From contig MNRQ01000022.1 in the NCBI GenBank assembly GCA_001916035.1, positions 34,418 through 98,417 on the forward strand: DNA of 64,000 nucleotides, read 5' to 3'. A program made the position numbers and the translations under genes. Below the pieces are notes generated by a model, which made no database searches, was not told where the DNA came from, and saw nothing but the letters and a program-made list of their open reading frames with translations. Source of the DNA: Clostridium sp. 27_14. Its GTDB lineage: Bacteria; Bacillota; Clostridia; TANB77; CAG-508. Shown one piece after another: positions 7,799 to 16,749 of this stretch (position 1 is the first letter of the stretch; every line of letters starts with the position of its first letter).

Positions 7799-8653
7799 GT
7801 GATTTTTTTGTTTTATGAGTTTGTAAAGTTTGTTATTTATTCTGGTGTGATAGTTTTAATATCAAAATATATTTTGGTTAGAACTTTGAGGAATTTAGCG
7901 GAAAATTTGAATTTAAAACCTAAAATGGTTGGAGATATAGCTGGATATGCTACTTCTGTGCCTGAACTTTTGACAATTTCTGCCTCAAGTATAAGAGGTT
8001 TAACTAGTGCAAGTATTTATAATATATTAAGTTCAAATATTATAAATTTGGTACAGTATATTGGTTCAATTTTGTTAAATAAAAATAGAAAGGCTTTTGA
8101 GAATAAAGCCATAAAAATTGATATAATTTTAGTGTTACTTACAATAGCTATTCCTTTATTATTAATGTGGTTAAATATCGAATTAAATATAAAAATTGTT
8201 CCAATATTTGTATTACTGTATATTTTGTTTATTTATATAAATAGTAATGTGCATAAGTTATATTTATCACTACAGGATAGAGAATTAGAGAAAAAAATAC
8301 AGAAGGAGGGGGAAAGAGAGGCTGGAAATACTAGAAAGACTTTGCTATATGTAGTTATTTTAATTGTTACTGGAATTTTGCTGTTTGTTGTTGGTGATTT
8401 GCTTGGTGAAACCTTAGAGAATTTGGCTAGTTTGTTTAATGTTTCAGAAACAATTATTGGTGTTTTGTTAGGGTTTGCAACTAGTATTCCTGAGCTTATA
8501 ACTTTTTTTGAGGCACAAAAACATTATAAAAATCAAAATAGTGATGATATTTTAGGGGTTGTTGAGGCTACAAATAATTTATTGACTTCGAATATTTTAA
8601 ATTTGTTTGTTATTCAGACAATAGGTATTTTGATATATGTAATAGTAAATTGA
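7799..8653 (+). CDS. sodium/calcium exchanger family membrane protein (NCX/CaCA)
   Basis: This polytopic membrane protein has about ten hydrophobic helices and two inverted repeats, as in the CaCA cation antiporters. The alpha-repeats read GYATSVPEL (first half) and GFATSIPEL (second half), each followed by a helix with SSNIINL or TSNILNL. The usual G-N-x-x-G-S-N is reduced to ILSSN and LLTSN, so ion specificity may differ. A hydrophilic loop (EKKIQKEGEREAGN) divides the halves. The GTG at 7799 is preferred because AAAAGG precedes it by six bases; the ATG at 7772 gives 293 residues but has no ribosome binding site. It lies alone, followed by a hairpin. Confidence 0.75.
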   Translation: MIFLFYEFVKFVIYSGVIVLISKYILVRTLRNLAENLNLKPKMVGDIAGYATSVPELLTISASSIRGLTSASIYNILSSNIINLVQYIGSILLNKNRKAFENKAIKIDIILVLLTIAIPLLLMWLNIELNIKIVPIFVLLYILFIYINSNVHKLYLSLQDRELEKKIQKEGEREAGNTRKTLLYVVILIVTGILLFVVGDLLGETLENLASLFNVSETIIGVLLGFATSIPELITFFEAQKHYKNQNSDDILGVVEATNNLLTSNILNLFVIQTIGILIYVIVN

Positions 8654-8719
8654 TTATGAATAGGAAAAATATGAGAAATAAAGAAATGGCATGGTGACCT
8701 TATCATAGAATATTCATAT

Positions 8720-8749
8720 AAAGAAATGGCAAGGGATTGCTATTTCTTT
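8720..8749. terminator. hairpin after the exchanger gene
   Basis: AAAGAAATGGCAA pairs with TTGCTATTTCTTT (one G-T pair) around a four-base loop, followed by a short T-run. The half-site AAAGAAATGGCA also occurs at 8679-8690 as a direct repeat. Confidence 0.45.
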
Positions 8750-8830
8750 TAATTTATAGTAAAATATATAAAGCAAAAGTTGAGAATTTGAAGAAAAAGT
8801 AAAAACAACAAGAAGAAAGAAAGTGGAAAA

Positions 8831-9754
8831 ATGACAATAAAAGAAGCAATAAAAAGAGGAATAGAAGAACTGAATAAAAATGAAATAGAGAAACCACATC
8901 TAAAAGCGAGAATGTTATTAGAGAATATATTAGAAAAGTCAAGACAATATATAATAGCAAATGATGAAATGAATTTGAATGATGAGCAAGAAAATAAATA
9001 TTTTTGTAAGATTGAAAAGGCAATTCAACATATACCTATTGAGTATTTGATAAATAAAAAGGAATTTATGGGAATTGATTTTTATGTTGATGAAAATGTT
9101 TTGATACCAAGGCAGGATACAGAAATTTTAGTTGAAGAAGTTATCAGAATTTTGAAAATGTTTGACAAGAAATATTTAAGGTCAGATATAGAAAGAGAAA
9201 ATAATAACACACAAATATTTGGAGATAAAAAAGATACTAAAGAATTAAAAGTATTAGATATGTGTACAGGTAGTGGTTCTATAGCAATATCAATAGCTAA
9301 ATATGTAAAGGAAAGTATAATAGATGCTGTTGATATAAGTAAAAAGGCTTTGGATATTGTACAGAAAAATGCTAAAAATAATGGAGTAATAGAGTGTGTT
9401 AATGTAATAGAGTCGAATTTATTTGAAAATTTGGAAGATAAAAAATATAACATTATAGTTTCTAATCCACCGTATATAAGGAAAAATATAATTAATACAT
9501 TAGATAAACAGGTACAAAATGAACCATTAATAGCTTTAGATGGTGGAGATGATGGGTTAGATTTTTATAAAAGAATAATAAGTGAGGCTCCTAAACATTT
9601 GAAACAACATGGATATTTGTGTTTTGAGATAGGGTATGACCAAAAAGAAGATGTACAGGATTTATTAAAATGTGAAAATAGATATATTGATATATATTCT
9701 AAGAAAGATTTATATGGTAATGATAGAATAGTTATAGCAAAATTGAAAAGTTAA
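8831..9754 (+). CDS. prmC: peptide chain release factor N5-glutamine methyltransferase
   Basis: This enzyme methylates the GGQ glutamine of release factors RF1/RF2 using S-adenosylmethionine. It has an N-terminal helical domain (1-75), the IPRQDTEILVE signature near residue 92, the SAM-binding loop DMCTGSGS at 143-150 and the catalytic SNPPY at 211-215. The length of 307 residues is slightly more than usual (about 280) because of a charged 25-residue insert around 112-138, between the RQDTE helix and the SAM loop. In many Firmicutes prmC follows prfA; here it stands before whiA and hemW, about 80 bases from whiA. Confidence 0.92.
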   Translation: MTIKEAIKRGIEELNKNEIEKPHLKARMLLENILEKSRQYIIANDEMNLNDEQENKYFCKIEKAIQHIPIEYLINKKEFMGIDFYVDENVLIPRQDTEILVEEVIRILKMFDKKYLRSDIERENNNTQIFGDKKDTKELKVLDMCTGSGSIAISIAKYVKESIIDAVDISKKALDIVQKNAKNNGVIECVNVIESNLFENLEDKKYNIIVSNPPYIRKNIINTLDKQVQNEPLIALDGGDDGLDFYKRIISEAPKHLKQHGYLCFEIGYDQKEDVQDLLKCENRYIDIYSKKDLYGNDRIVIAKLKS

Positions 9755-9834
9755 CTTTCATAAATAGTTAAAAAATAAAAGGTATAAAAAAAGTATGTAA
9801 ATTTTAGAGATTAGTTTAGAAAGGAGGAAGTTAA

Positions 9835-10749
9835 TTGTCTTTTTCGTCTGAGTTGAAAGAAGAGTTGAGTAAATTAAATACATTAGCTAATAAAGAATTA
9901 GTAAAATATGAATTGATAGGATATTTGATAACTAATCATGCAATAATACAGAAAAATAAAATTTTAAGATATGCAACAGAAAGTGAATATAATATAAATA
10001 GATATTCAAAATTATTGTCAAATTTGAATATAAATCATCAAATAGATGTTGAAGGTAATATGTTTGTTATACAATTTAAAATAAAAGAAATTCCTTTTTT
10101 GTTGGAATCTGTTTCTAATACTAAGACTAATATATCATACACAGATATTAAGTGTGAGAATGATATTCAAGAAAGTAAAAAGGTTGAAGTTGAAAATGAA
10201 AAAGCAATGATAAGAGGAGCTTTTTTGGGTGCTGGTTCAGTAAATAATCCAGAAAGTAATTATCATTTGGAAATTGTTTTTTCAATAAGGGAAAATACTA
10301 AATATATAAAAGAGATGTTGCAAAATGATTTTAAAATATTCCCAAAGGAATTAGATATAGAAAATAAGACATCAATATATCTAAAAGAAGCGGAGTCAAT
10401 ATCAAATTTTTTAGCCCTTATAGGAGCTAATAGGGCAATGTTAAAGTTTGAAGATGTGCGTATACAAAAAGAAATGAGGGGAAAAGTAAATAGAATTGTA
10501 AATTGTGAAACAGCAAATTTGAATAAGACTTTAAATGCTTCTATTGAACAAATAAATGCAATTAAAAAATTGCAAGAGACAGGAAATTTTAATAGATTAG
10601 ATGATGGATTAAAAGAAGTTGCTTTATTACGTTTGGAATATCCTAATATGTCATTAGTAGAACTTGGAAAAAAATTGAAAAATCCGATAGGAAAATCTGG
10701 AATTAATTATCGTTTAAAGAAAATTATGGAGATTGCTAGTTTTTCTTAA
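9835..10749 (+). CDS. whiA: sporulation/division DNA-binding protein WhiA
   Basis: The first residues (MSFSSELKEEL) and the C-terminal helix-turn-helix (LRLEYPNMSLVELGKKL, then KSGINYRLKKI) are diagnostic. Between them is the degenerate LAGLIDADG-endonuclease-like fold (MIRGAFLGAGSVNNPE). WhiA binds DNA and links chromosome segregation, division and, in actinomycetes, sporulation. The start codon is TTG at 9835 behind GGAGG (spacing 9); no ATG fits. The length of 304 residues is typical. The usual Firmicute neighbours rapZ and yvcK are absent. Confidence 0.93.
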   Translation: MSFSSELKEELSKLNTLANKELVKYELIGYLITNHAIIQKNKILRYATESEYNINRYSKLLSNLNINHQIDVEGNMFVIQFKIKEIPFLLESVSNTKTNISYTDIKCENDIQESKKVEVENEKAMIRGAFLGAGSVNNPESNYHLEIVFSIRENTKYIKEMLQNDFKIFPKELDIENKTSIYLKEAESISNFLALIGANRAMLKFEDVRIQKEMRGKVNRIVNCETANLNKTLNASIEQINAIKKLQETGNFNRLDDGLKEVALLRLEYPNMSLVELGKKLKNPIGKSGINYRLKKIMEIASFS

Positions 10750-10811
10750 AAGTAATATTTATATGCTAGTTATATTTGTTTAAAATGATGCTAGAAAGGA
10801 ATGTAATTTTG

Positions 10812-11948
10812 ATGGAGAGAGAGTTAGGAATATATGTGCATATACCGTTTTGTATAAAAAAATGTGCTTATTGTGATTTTATTTCATATCCAAATAAATT
10901 AGAAATGCAAAAGATGTATGTTGATAAGTTGTTGGAAGAAATGGATAATTCTAAGAAAATAATTGGTAAGTGCAATATTACATCTATATATATTGGTGGT
11001 GGTACACCTTCAGCTATTGATAGTGAATTAATTAAAAAAATTATTTTTAAAATTAAAGAATTGGAAAGAAATAGTTTTGTACAAGAAGTTACAATAGAGG
11101 TTAATCCTGGTACTGTTACACAGCAAAAGTTGAATGATTATATAGAAGCGGGAATTAATAGATTAAGTATAGGATTGCAGTCAACAAATGATAATTTATT
11201 AAGGTTAATAGGAAGAATACATACATATCAAGAGTTTTTGAAAACTTATGAAATGGCAGTAAATACAGGCTTTAAAAATATAAATGTTGATTTAATGATA
11301 GGTTTGCCAAACCAAACAATAGGAGATATAAAAGAAAGTATTGATAAAATAACGAGTTTGAATCCAATGCCACAACATATTTCAGTGTATTCATTAATTG
11401 TTGAGCCAAATACATTAATGGAAAAATGGGTAAATGAAGAAAAATTTGATTTACCATTAGATGAAGAAGAAAGAAATCAATATGCTTATGTAAAAAATAT
11501 TTTGGAACAAAAGGGATATAAACATTATGAAATATCTAATTTTTCATTGCCTGGTAAACAAGCTATTCATAATACAAATTGTTGGGAACAGAAAGAATAT
11601 TTAGGTTTTGGTGCTGCTGCTCATTCGTATTTTGATATGAAAAGGTTTTCTAATACAGATAGTTTGCACAAGTATTTGTCTGAAAGTTTTGAAAAGATTA
11701 GAATTATAGATGAAGTTCAAAATATAGAAGAGCAAGAAAAAGAGTTTATGATGTTAGGTTTGAGAAAGATTGATGGAGTAGGAATAGATGCTTTTAAAAA
11801 TAAATTTGGAAAAAATCCTATTTTTTTGTTTAGAAAAGAAATTCAAAAATTAGTTGAACAGGGATTGCTTGAAGTGGATTTGAATCAAATTAGATTGACT
11901 AGAAAGGGTTTGGATTTGGCTAATATTGTGTGGGAGGAATTTGTCTAA
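10812..11948 (+). CDS. hemW: radical SAM heme chaperone HemW-like protein
   Basis: This member of the oxygen-independent coproporphyrinogen III oxidase-like radical SAM family has the [4Fe-4S] motif C-x3-C-x2-C seen in CIKKCAYCDF. It is followed by YIGGGTPSA, the EVNPGT strand, the RLSIGLQS strand and the C-terminal HemN domain (FMMLGLRKIDGV). The extra cysteine of true HemN is absent, so a heme-insertion chaperone role is more likely than oxidase. The ATG at 10,812 is chosen because AAAGGAATG precedes it; the longest frame adds 12 unlikely residues. It is the first gene of an apparent operon, with the acyltransferase-like gene 21 bases downstream. Confidence 0.9.
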   Translation: MERELGIYVHIPFCIKKCAYCDFISYPNKLEMQKMYVDKLLEEMDNSKKIIGKCNITSIYIGGGTPSAIDSELIKKIIFKIKELERNSFVQEVTIEVNPGTVTQQKLNDYIEAGINRLSIGLQSTNDNLLRLIGRIHTYQEFLKTYEMAVNTGFKNINVDLMIGLPNQTIGDIKESIDKITSLNPMPQHISVYSLIVEPNTLMEKWVNEEKFDLPLDEEERNQYAYVKNILEQKGYKHYEISNFSLPGKQAIHNTNCWEQKEYLGFGAAAHSYFDMKRFSNTDSLHKYLSESFEKIRIIDEVQNIEEQEKEFMMLGLRKIDGVGIDAFKNKFGKNPIFLFRKEIQKLVEQGLLEVDLNQIRLTRKGLDLANIVWEEFV

Positions 11949-11969
11949 AGAGAGGAAAAGTGATAAAAA

Positions 11970-13331
11970 ATGAAGTATAAAAAAAGAGAAACTTTAGAAT
12001 GGAGAAAATTGGATAATTCTGCTAAAATATTTCCAATATCTACAGGGAAAAAATATAGTAATGTTTTTAGGTTATCTGTGGTATTGAAGGAAAAAATAAA
12101 TCCAGAAATATTGGATAAGGCAGTAAAAATAGCTTTGGAAAAATATAAATCATTTAAGGTTAGATTAAAGGATGGTTTTTTCTGGAATTATTTGGAACAT
12201 AATATAAAGGAACCAATAATTGAAATTGAGAAGGAATATCCATGTAAATATATAAATCCTAAAACTAATAATGGATATTTGTTTAAAGTTACATATTTTG
12301 ATAAAAAAATTAATATAGATATTTTTCATACTTTGACTGATGGGAATAATGGAAGTGTGTTTTTTAGAGAAATTGTATATAATTATTTGGAGCTGGCACA
12401 TCCTGACGATTTTAAGGAAGAACAAAGAAGATATAGAAAAGCTGAATATACAATGGAAGATGGATATATTGCAAATTATGATAAAAAAGCTAAGGACAAG
12501 CGTTCTACCCAAAAAGCATATTGCTTGAAAGGTAGAAAAATAAGTTTGGGTGCAGTTTCTGTTGTTCATGAAATAATTGATTTGAAGATGTTAAAAATAG
12601 AAACGAAAAAATATGATTGTACAGTTACTCAATATTTAACAGCTGTTTTGATTTATTGTGTTTATACGGCTAATTTTATGAATAGTAAAAAGAGTGATAG
12701 TGAAAAAAATGTTGAAAATTTAGGTGCTGGAAAGGGAATGAAGTTAAAAAATCCTATAAAGATTTGTGTGCCTGTTAATTTGAAAAGATATTTTTCTTCA
12801 AAAACAATTAGCAATTTCTTTTCTTATATTACGGTATCTGCAAATCAGGAGATTATGCTTGAAAATGGAATTTTGAGTTTTGATAAGATTTTGTCTTTTG
12901 TGAAAAATGATTTTAAGATTAAACTTACACAGGAGGAAATTCAAAAAACAGTTTCTACAAATGTTAGACTTGGAACAAATCCTTTTATTAAGTCAATTCC
13001 ATTGGTTCTTAAAAAACCTATAGTTAGATTAAGTTATTCTCAGATTAGAAAGTATACTACAATGACATTTTCTAATATTGGTAGAATTGGTATTATTGGT
13101 AAGTATCAGAAATATATTGAACACTTTTTGATGTTGATGTCTCCAGATCCTGTTGAGAAAATAAAGTGTTCGGCTTGTTCTTTTGAAAATGAAATTGTTT
13201 TTACTTTTACTTCAATTTTGAATAATTGTGATATTGAAAAAGAATTTTACAGATTCCTTAAAAGTAGGGGAATCAATATATGTATAGAAAGTAATGGTGT
13301 TTTAGATGTTGTATCCTCAAAAATTAAGTAG
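11970..13331 (+). CDS. condensation/alcohol-acetyltransferase superfamily protein
   Basis: This 453-residue cytoplasmic protein belongs to the BAHD/condensation/CAT-like acyltransferase superfamily. It carries the catalytic H-x3-D-G (FHTLTDG, His120, Asp124, Gly125) and a late conserved strand TFSNIGRIG corresponding to the DFGWG region. It likely transfers an acyl group between a carrier or CoA and an alcohol or amine, but the substrate is unknown. The ribosome binding site is GAGGAAAAGTGATAAAA. The 3' end overlaps the next membrane gene by 26 bases, so the two are translationally coupled; the acyltransferase/DUF6320 pairing recurs in Clostridia. Codons drift from A-ending to T-ending along the gene. 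Confidence 0.7.
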   Translation: MKYKKRETLEWRKLDNSAKIFPISTGKKYSNVFRLSVVLKEKINPEILDKAVKIALEKYKSFKVRLKDGFFWNYLEHNIKEPIIEIEKEYPCKYINPKTNNGYLFKVTYFDKKINIDIFHTLTDGNNGSVFFREIVYNYLELAHPDDFKEEQRRYRKAEYTMEDGYIANYDKKAKDKRSTQKAYCLKGRKISLGAVSVVHEIIDLKMLKIETKKYDCTVTQYLTAVLIYCVYTANFMNSKKSDSEKNVENLGAGKGMKLKNPIKICVPVNLKRYFSSKTISNFFSYITVSANQEIMLENGILSFDKILSFVKNDFKIKLTQEEIQKTVSTNVRLGTNPFIKSIPLVLKKPIVRLSYSQIRKYTTMTFSNIGRIGIIGKYQKYIEHFLMLMSPDPVEKIKCSACSFENEIVFTFTSILNNCDIEKEFYRFLKSRGINICIESNGVLDVVSSKIK

Positions 13332-13872
13332 TAAAAAGTCAGATTTTATGATTGTTATTGCAATATTATTTTCAGTTGCAGTTGGTGGTATTCTTGTGTT
13401 GATTAATCATTTTACTACTCCTGATGTGCATTGGGCTGGTTTGGCTAATGCTGGTATTTTGTATGTTTGGGTTAATGTGTTTTATGCTATTAATCATAAT
13501 ACTAATATTGCTGGTTATGTGCTTTTGGAAACTTTTGCGATTTCTTTTTTGACTTCTTATATTGATTATAAGACTGGCAATAGAGGCTGGGCTATGAGTT
13601 TTGCTATTCCTATTGTTTTGATTGTTGCTAATGTTACTATGTTTGTTTTGACTGTGGTTAGTCATAAGAAGTTTATTAGATATGCTGTTTTTCAACTTGT
13701 GGTTTGTGGCTTGAGTTTGTTGCCTCTTTATTTTGTTTTGAATGGTTTGGTTGATTTTGGCGTGTTGTGTTTTGTGGCTACTGGGGTTTCGGCGGTGAAT
13801 TTTTTGGTTACTATTTGTTTGTGTGCGAGGGATACTAAGGATGTTTTGGTTAGAAAGTTCCACCTTGGTTGA
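13306..13872 (+). CDS. DUF6320-like six-helix membrane protein
   Basis: This 188-residue protein has about six hydrophobic helices, a short polar start (YPQKLSSKK) and a C-terminus VRKFHLG resembling the conserved R-F-H-(L/I) end of DUF6320 proteins. Those usually carry an N-terminal zinc ribbon before the Y-P, but none is present here, and the preceding gene uses the DNA that would encode it. The start at 13,306 lies within the 3' end of the acyltransferase gene. Codons are almost wholly T/G-ending, unlike nearby genes. It may anchor or serve the partner acyltransferase; the function is unknown. Confidence 0.6.
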   Translation: MLYPQKLSSKKSDFMIVIAILFSVAVGGILVLINHFTTPDVHWAGLANAGILYVWVNVFYAINHNTNIAGYVLLETFAISFLTSYIDYKTGNRGWAMSFAIPIVLIVANVTMFVLTVVSHKKFIRYAVFQLVVCGLSLLPLYFVLNGLVDFGVLCFVATGVSAVNFLVTICLCARDTKDVLVRKFHLG

Positions 13873-13927
13873 AAAATAATTATAATTTTGGCTGCGTCAA
13901 ACGGCATTTAAAATTTAATCAACGTAC
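13873..13927 (+). repeat. intergenic repeat, family 2, partial copy
   Basis: AAAATAATTATAATTTTGG directly after the stop codon, then AATTTAATCAACGTAC, match the longer elements at 44,128-44,205 and 44,255-44,333. The right half of the palindrome is lost or diverged. Confidence 0.55.
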
Positions 13928-13955
13928 AAAAATTTTTAGATAAAGGGGTTTAGAT

Positions 13956-14981
13956 ATGAAAAATATTAAGGATTATAATTTGGAAGAGTTGAAAAAAGAG
14001 TTACAGAGTATGGATGAAAAGACTTTTAGAGCAGAGCAAATTTTTAAGTGGCTATATCAAGAGAAGGTTAGAAGTTTTGATGAAATGACAAATTTGTCTT
14101 TGAATCTTAGAAATAAATTAAAACAAAATTATACTATTTGCAATTATAATATATTAAAAAAACAGGAGTCTAAAGATGGTACGATAAAGTATTTATTCGA
14201 TGTACTGGATGGAAATGCTATAGAAACTGTGCTAATGAGTTATCACCACGGTTATAGTATTTGTGTTTCTTCACAAATAGGTTGTAAAATGGGTTGTAAA
14301 TTTTGTGCGTCTACTGGTATAAATTTTATTAGAAGTTTGACTAGTGGGGAGATTGTTGAACAAATAATTGCTGTTGAACAGGATCAAAATATTCGTATTT
14401 CAAATGTTGTTTTTATGGGAATTGGTGAGCCTTTGGATAACTATGATAATGTTGTTAATGCTATACATATTATTAATAACCCTAAAGGTCTTAATATTGG
14501 GGCTCGTCATATTAGTGTTTCAACAAGTGGGTTGGTTTCTAAAATTTATCAATTGGCAGATGAGAATATTCAGTGTACTTTGTCTATTTCTTTACATGCT
14601 ACAAATAATGAAAAGAGAAGTGGAATGATGCCTGTAAATAATGCTTATCCAATAGAAGAATTGATTCAGGCTTGTAAAGACTATATTGCAAAGACTAATC
14701 GTCGTATTTCTTTTGAGTATGCTTTGGCTAAAGATAGTAATGATAATTTAGATGATGCTAAGGAGTTAGTTAAATTGCTAAAGGGTATGTTATGCCATGT
14801 TAATTTGATTCCTATTAATAAGATTGAAAATGGTCAATATAGCAAGTCTACAAATGAAAATATTATGAAGTTTAGAGATTATTTAAATGATCATGGCATT
14901 GTTGCTACAATTAGGAGAGAACTGGGCTCTGATATTGATGCTGCTTGTGGACAACTTAGAAGGAAAAATTTAAAAGAGTAA
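13956..14981 (+). CDS. rlmN: dual-specificity 23S rRNA/tRNA adenine-C2 methyltransferase RlmN
   Basis: This radical SAM enzyme methylates C2 of A2503 in 23S rRNA and A37 of some tRNAs. The cluster motif is CKMGCKFCAS near residue 110. The MGIGEPLDN loop, the SISLHA strand and the methyl-carrying cysteine in DAACGQLR near the C-terminus are all present, so both catalytic cysteines are intact. The length of 341 residues is standard. The start follows AAAGGGG with eight-base spacing. It stands alone and ends in a terminator hairpin shared with spoIVA. Confidence 0.95.
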   Translation: MKNIKDYNLEELKKELQSMDEKTFRAEQIFKWLYQEKVRSFDEMTNLSLNLRNKLKQNYTICNYNILKKQESKDGTIKYLFDVLDGNAIETVLMSYHHGYSICVSSQIGCKMGCKFCASTGINFIRSLTSGEIVEQIIAVEQDQNIRISNVVFMGIGEPLDNYDNVVNAIHIINNPKGLNIGARHISVSTSGLVSKIYQLADENIQCTLSISLHATNNEKRSGMMPVNNAYPIEELIQACKDYIAKTNRRISFEYALAKDSNDNLDDAKELVKLLKGMLCHVNLIPINKIENGQYSKSTNENIMKFRDYLNDHGIVATIRRELGSDIDAACGQLRRKNLKE

Positions 14982-14992
14982 AATGATTAATA

Positions 14993-15015
14993 AACCACGT
15001 GTTTTACACGTGGTT
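14993..15015. terminator. terminator between rlmN and spoIVA (convergent)
   Basis: AACCACGTG and CACGTGGTT pair perfectly around a five-base loop, and a T7 run follows five bases later on the plus strand. Confidence 0.65.
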
Positions 15016-15028
15016 AAGATTGCTTTTT

Positions 15029-16507
15029 TTAAAGAATTATGCAAATTAATCCTCCAGAACCTTCATTTACAATACGTTCTAAAGTTTCTTGAAGCTTAAG
15101 TTGAGCGTCTTCAGGCATTTTAGAAAGTTTTGTTTGTAAACCTTCATTTACAAGTTCATGAAGACTTTTGCCAAAAATATTTGATTCCCAGATTTTTTTA
15201 GGATCACTTTCAAACTCAGAAAGTAAGTAATTTACTAATTCTTCAGATTGTTTTTCAGAACCAACAATTGGTGAAACTTCAGTTGTTACATTAGTTTTTA
15301 TCATATGGATAGAAGGTGCATTAGCACGTAATTTAACGCCAAATCGAGATCCTTGTTTAACCATTTCTGGTTCTTCTAGTTCAAGTTCGTCAATAGAAGG
15401 TGTGACTATACCATAACCTTTTCTATCGACTTCATCTAATGCGTAAGCGATTTTATCATAGCGTTTTTTTGTAGAAGAAAGTTCACGTATAATTCCAAAT
15501 AAATCTCCTTCATTTTGAACTTCAACTCCAGTAATTTCAGAAAGTACAGAGTAAAATAAATTTTCTTTTAATTCTATTTTTATATTTACAAATCCTGAAC
15601 CAAGCTGGATATTTTGTACTGTTGTGTTTTCGATAATATTTGTTTTTGAGATTTTTTGAGTGCAAGATGAAACATCACGTAAAACTTTAATATTAGAAAA
15701 TGCATCTTTTATTTCATTTATTAATTCAGATTTTAATGAATGATTGAAATCTAAACCATCTATCCATTTTGGAAATTTAATGGCAATTCTTTCAACAGGA
15801 AATTCGTATAATACTTTAGAAAAAATAGTGTTTATATCTTCTATTTGTAAGTTTGAGCAATTCATAGGTATTACACTGCATTTATATTTATTTGCTAAAA
15901 CTGTGGCTAATTCTTTTGTTTTTGAATCGTTTGGATCATAAGAGTTTAGTACAATAACAAATGGTTTGTTAAGAGCTTTTAATTCACTGACAACTCGTTC
16001 TTCTGCTTTTATATAATCTTCACGTGGAATGTCTGTAATAGTTCCATCTGTTGTGACTAAAATTCCGATTGTTGAGTGTTCTTCAATGACTTTTTGGGTT
16101 CCTATTTCTGCGGCTTTTTCAAATGGTATTTCTTCTTCTGACCAAGGTGTTTTTACCATTCTCGGCATGTCGTCTTCTAAGTATCCAATAGCATTATCTA
16201 CTAAATAGCCAACACAATCGACTAGTCTTGTTTTAAATTTTAGATTATTATCTAATGTGATTTCTATTGCTTCATTTGGTACGAATTTTGGTTCTGTGGT
16301 CATAATGGTTTTTCCGCCGGCACTTTGTGGCAATTCATCTTTTGCTCTTTCTTTTTTATACTCGTTATCAATGTTAGGAATTACTAATAAGTCCATAAAG
16401 TTTTTTATAAATGTGGATTTACCAGTTCTTACAGGACCAACCACCCCAACATATATATCCCCATCGGTCCTTTTTGCGATGTCTTGATACAATCTTGTAT
16501 TTTCCAT
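15029..16507 (-). CDS. spoIVA: stage IV sporulation protein A (spore coat morphogenetic ATPase)
   Basis: SpoIVA forms the ATP-dependent basement layer of the spore coat on the forespore surface. The Walker A loop GPVRTGKST is at residues 24-32. The family sequences TDGDIYVGVVGP at the start, QSAGGKTIMTTEPKFVPNEA, the DCVGYLVD Walker B region and the C-terminal GGLICIIL anchor are all recognisable. The length of 492 residues equals the Bacillus protein. The ribosome binding site GGAGG lies nine bases before the ATG. The gene is isolated, as usual for a mother-cell sigma-E gene, but I could not assign a sigma-E promoter with confidence. Its membrane recruiter SpoVM is encoded at 54,057. Confidence 0.96.
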   Translation of the reverse strand: MENTRLYQDIAKRTDGDIYVGVVGPVRTGKSTFIKNFMDLLVIPNIDNEYKKERAKDELPQSAGGKTIMTTEPKFVPNEAIEITLDNNLKFKTRLVDCVGYLVDNAIGYLEDDMPRMVKTPWSEEEIPFEKAAEIGTQKVIEEHSTIGILVTTDGTITDIPREDYIKAEERVVSELKALNKPFVIVLNSYDPNDSKTKELATVLANKYKCSVIPMNCSNLQIEDINTIFSKVLYEFPVERIAIKFPKWIDGLDFNHSLKSELINEIKDAFSNIKVLRDVSSCTQKISKTNIIENTTVQNIQLGSGFVNIKIELKENLFYSVLSEITGVEVQNEGDLFGIIRELSSTKKRYDKIAYALDEVDRKGYGIVTPSIDELELEEPEMVKQGSRFGVKLRANAPSIHMIKTNVTTEVSPIVGSEKQSEELVNYLLSEFESDPKKIWESNIFGKSLHELVNEGLQTKLSKMPEDAQLKLQETLERIVNEGSGGLICIIL

Positions 16508-16749
16508 CTATATACCTCCTTCAATTTCATAAGAAAATGTTTGTACAAAATTACTTTACTTCATTTATATTGATTTTATTTGTTGGATATGACAAGTTTG
16601 AAAAAAAATTTGCAAATATGATAGAAGTATGATAAAATTAATGCAAATTTTTGAAATGTAAAAGTAAACAAATAGAAAAGTATAGAATAAGATAGAGTAA
16701 AGAAAATAGTTTTAATACTATAAGGCCTTAGGAAGGATTGTGATATAAT

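Noticed and set aside
7281..7800. T-box riboswitch before serS (and before gltX and trpS)
   Set aside because: I looked for the T-box core (TGGNACCGCG) and specifier hairpin upstream of all three synthetase genes and saw none; only an ordinary promoter is visible before the serS operon.
13372..13863. 163-residue open frame on the minus strand
   Set aside because: It is the exact antisense of the DUF6320 gene, is almost only Asn/Ser/Thr/Ile, and has no ribosome binding site; it is a shadow of T-rich codons.
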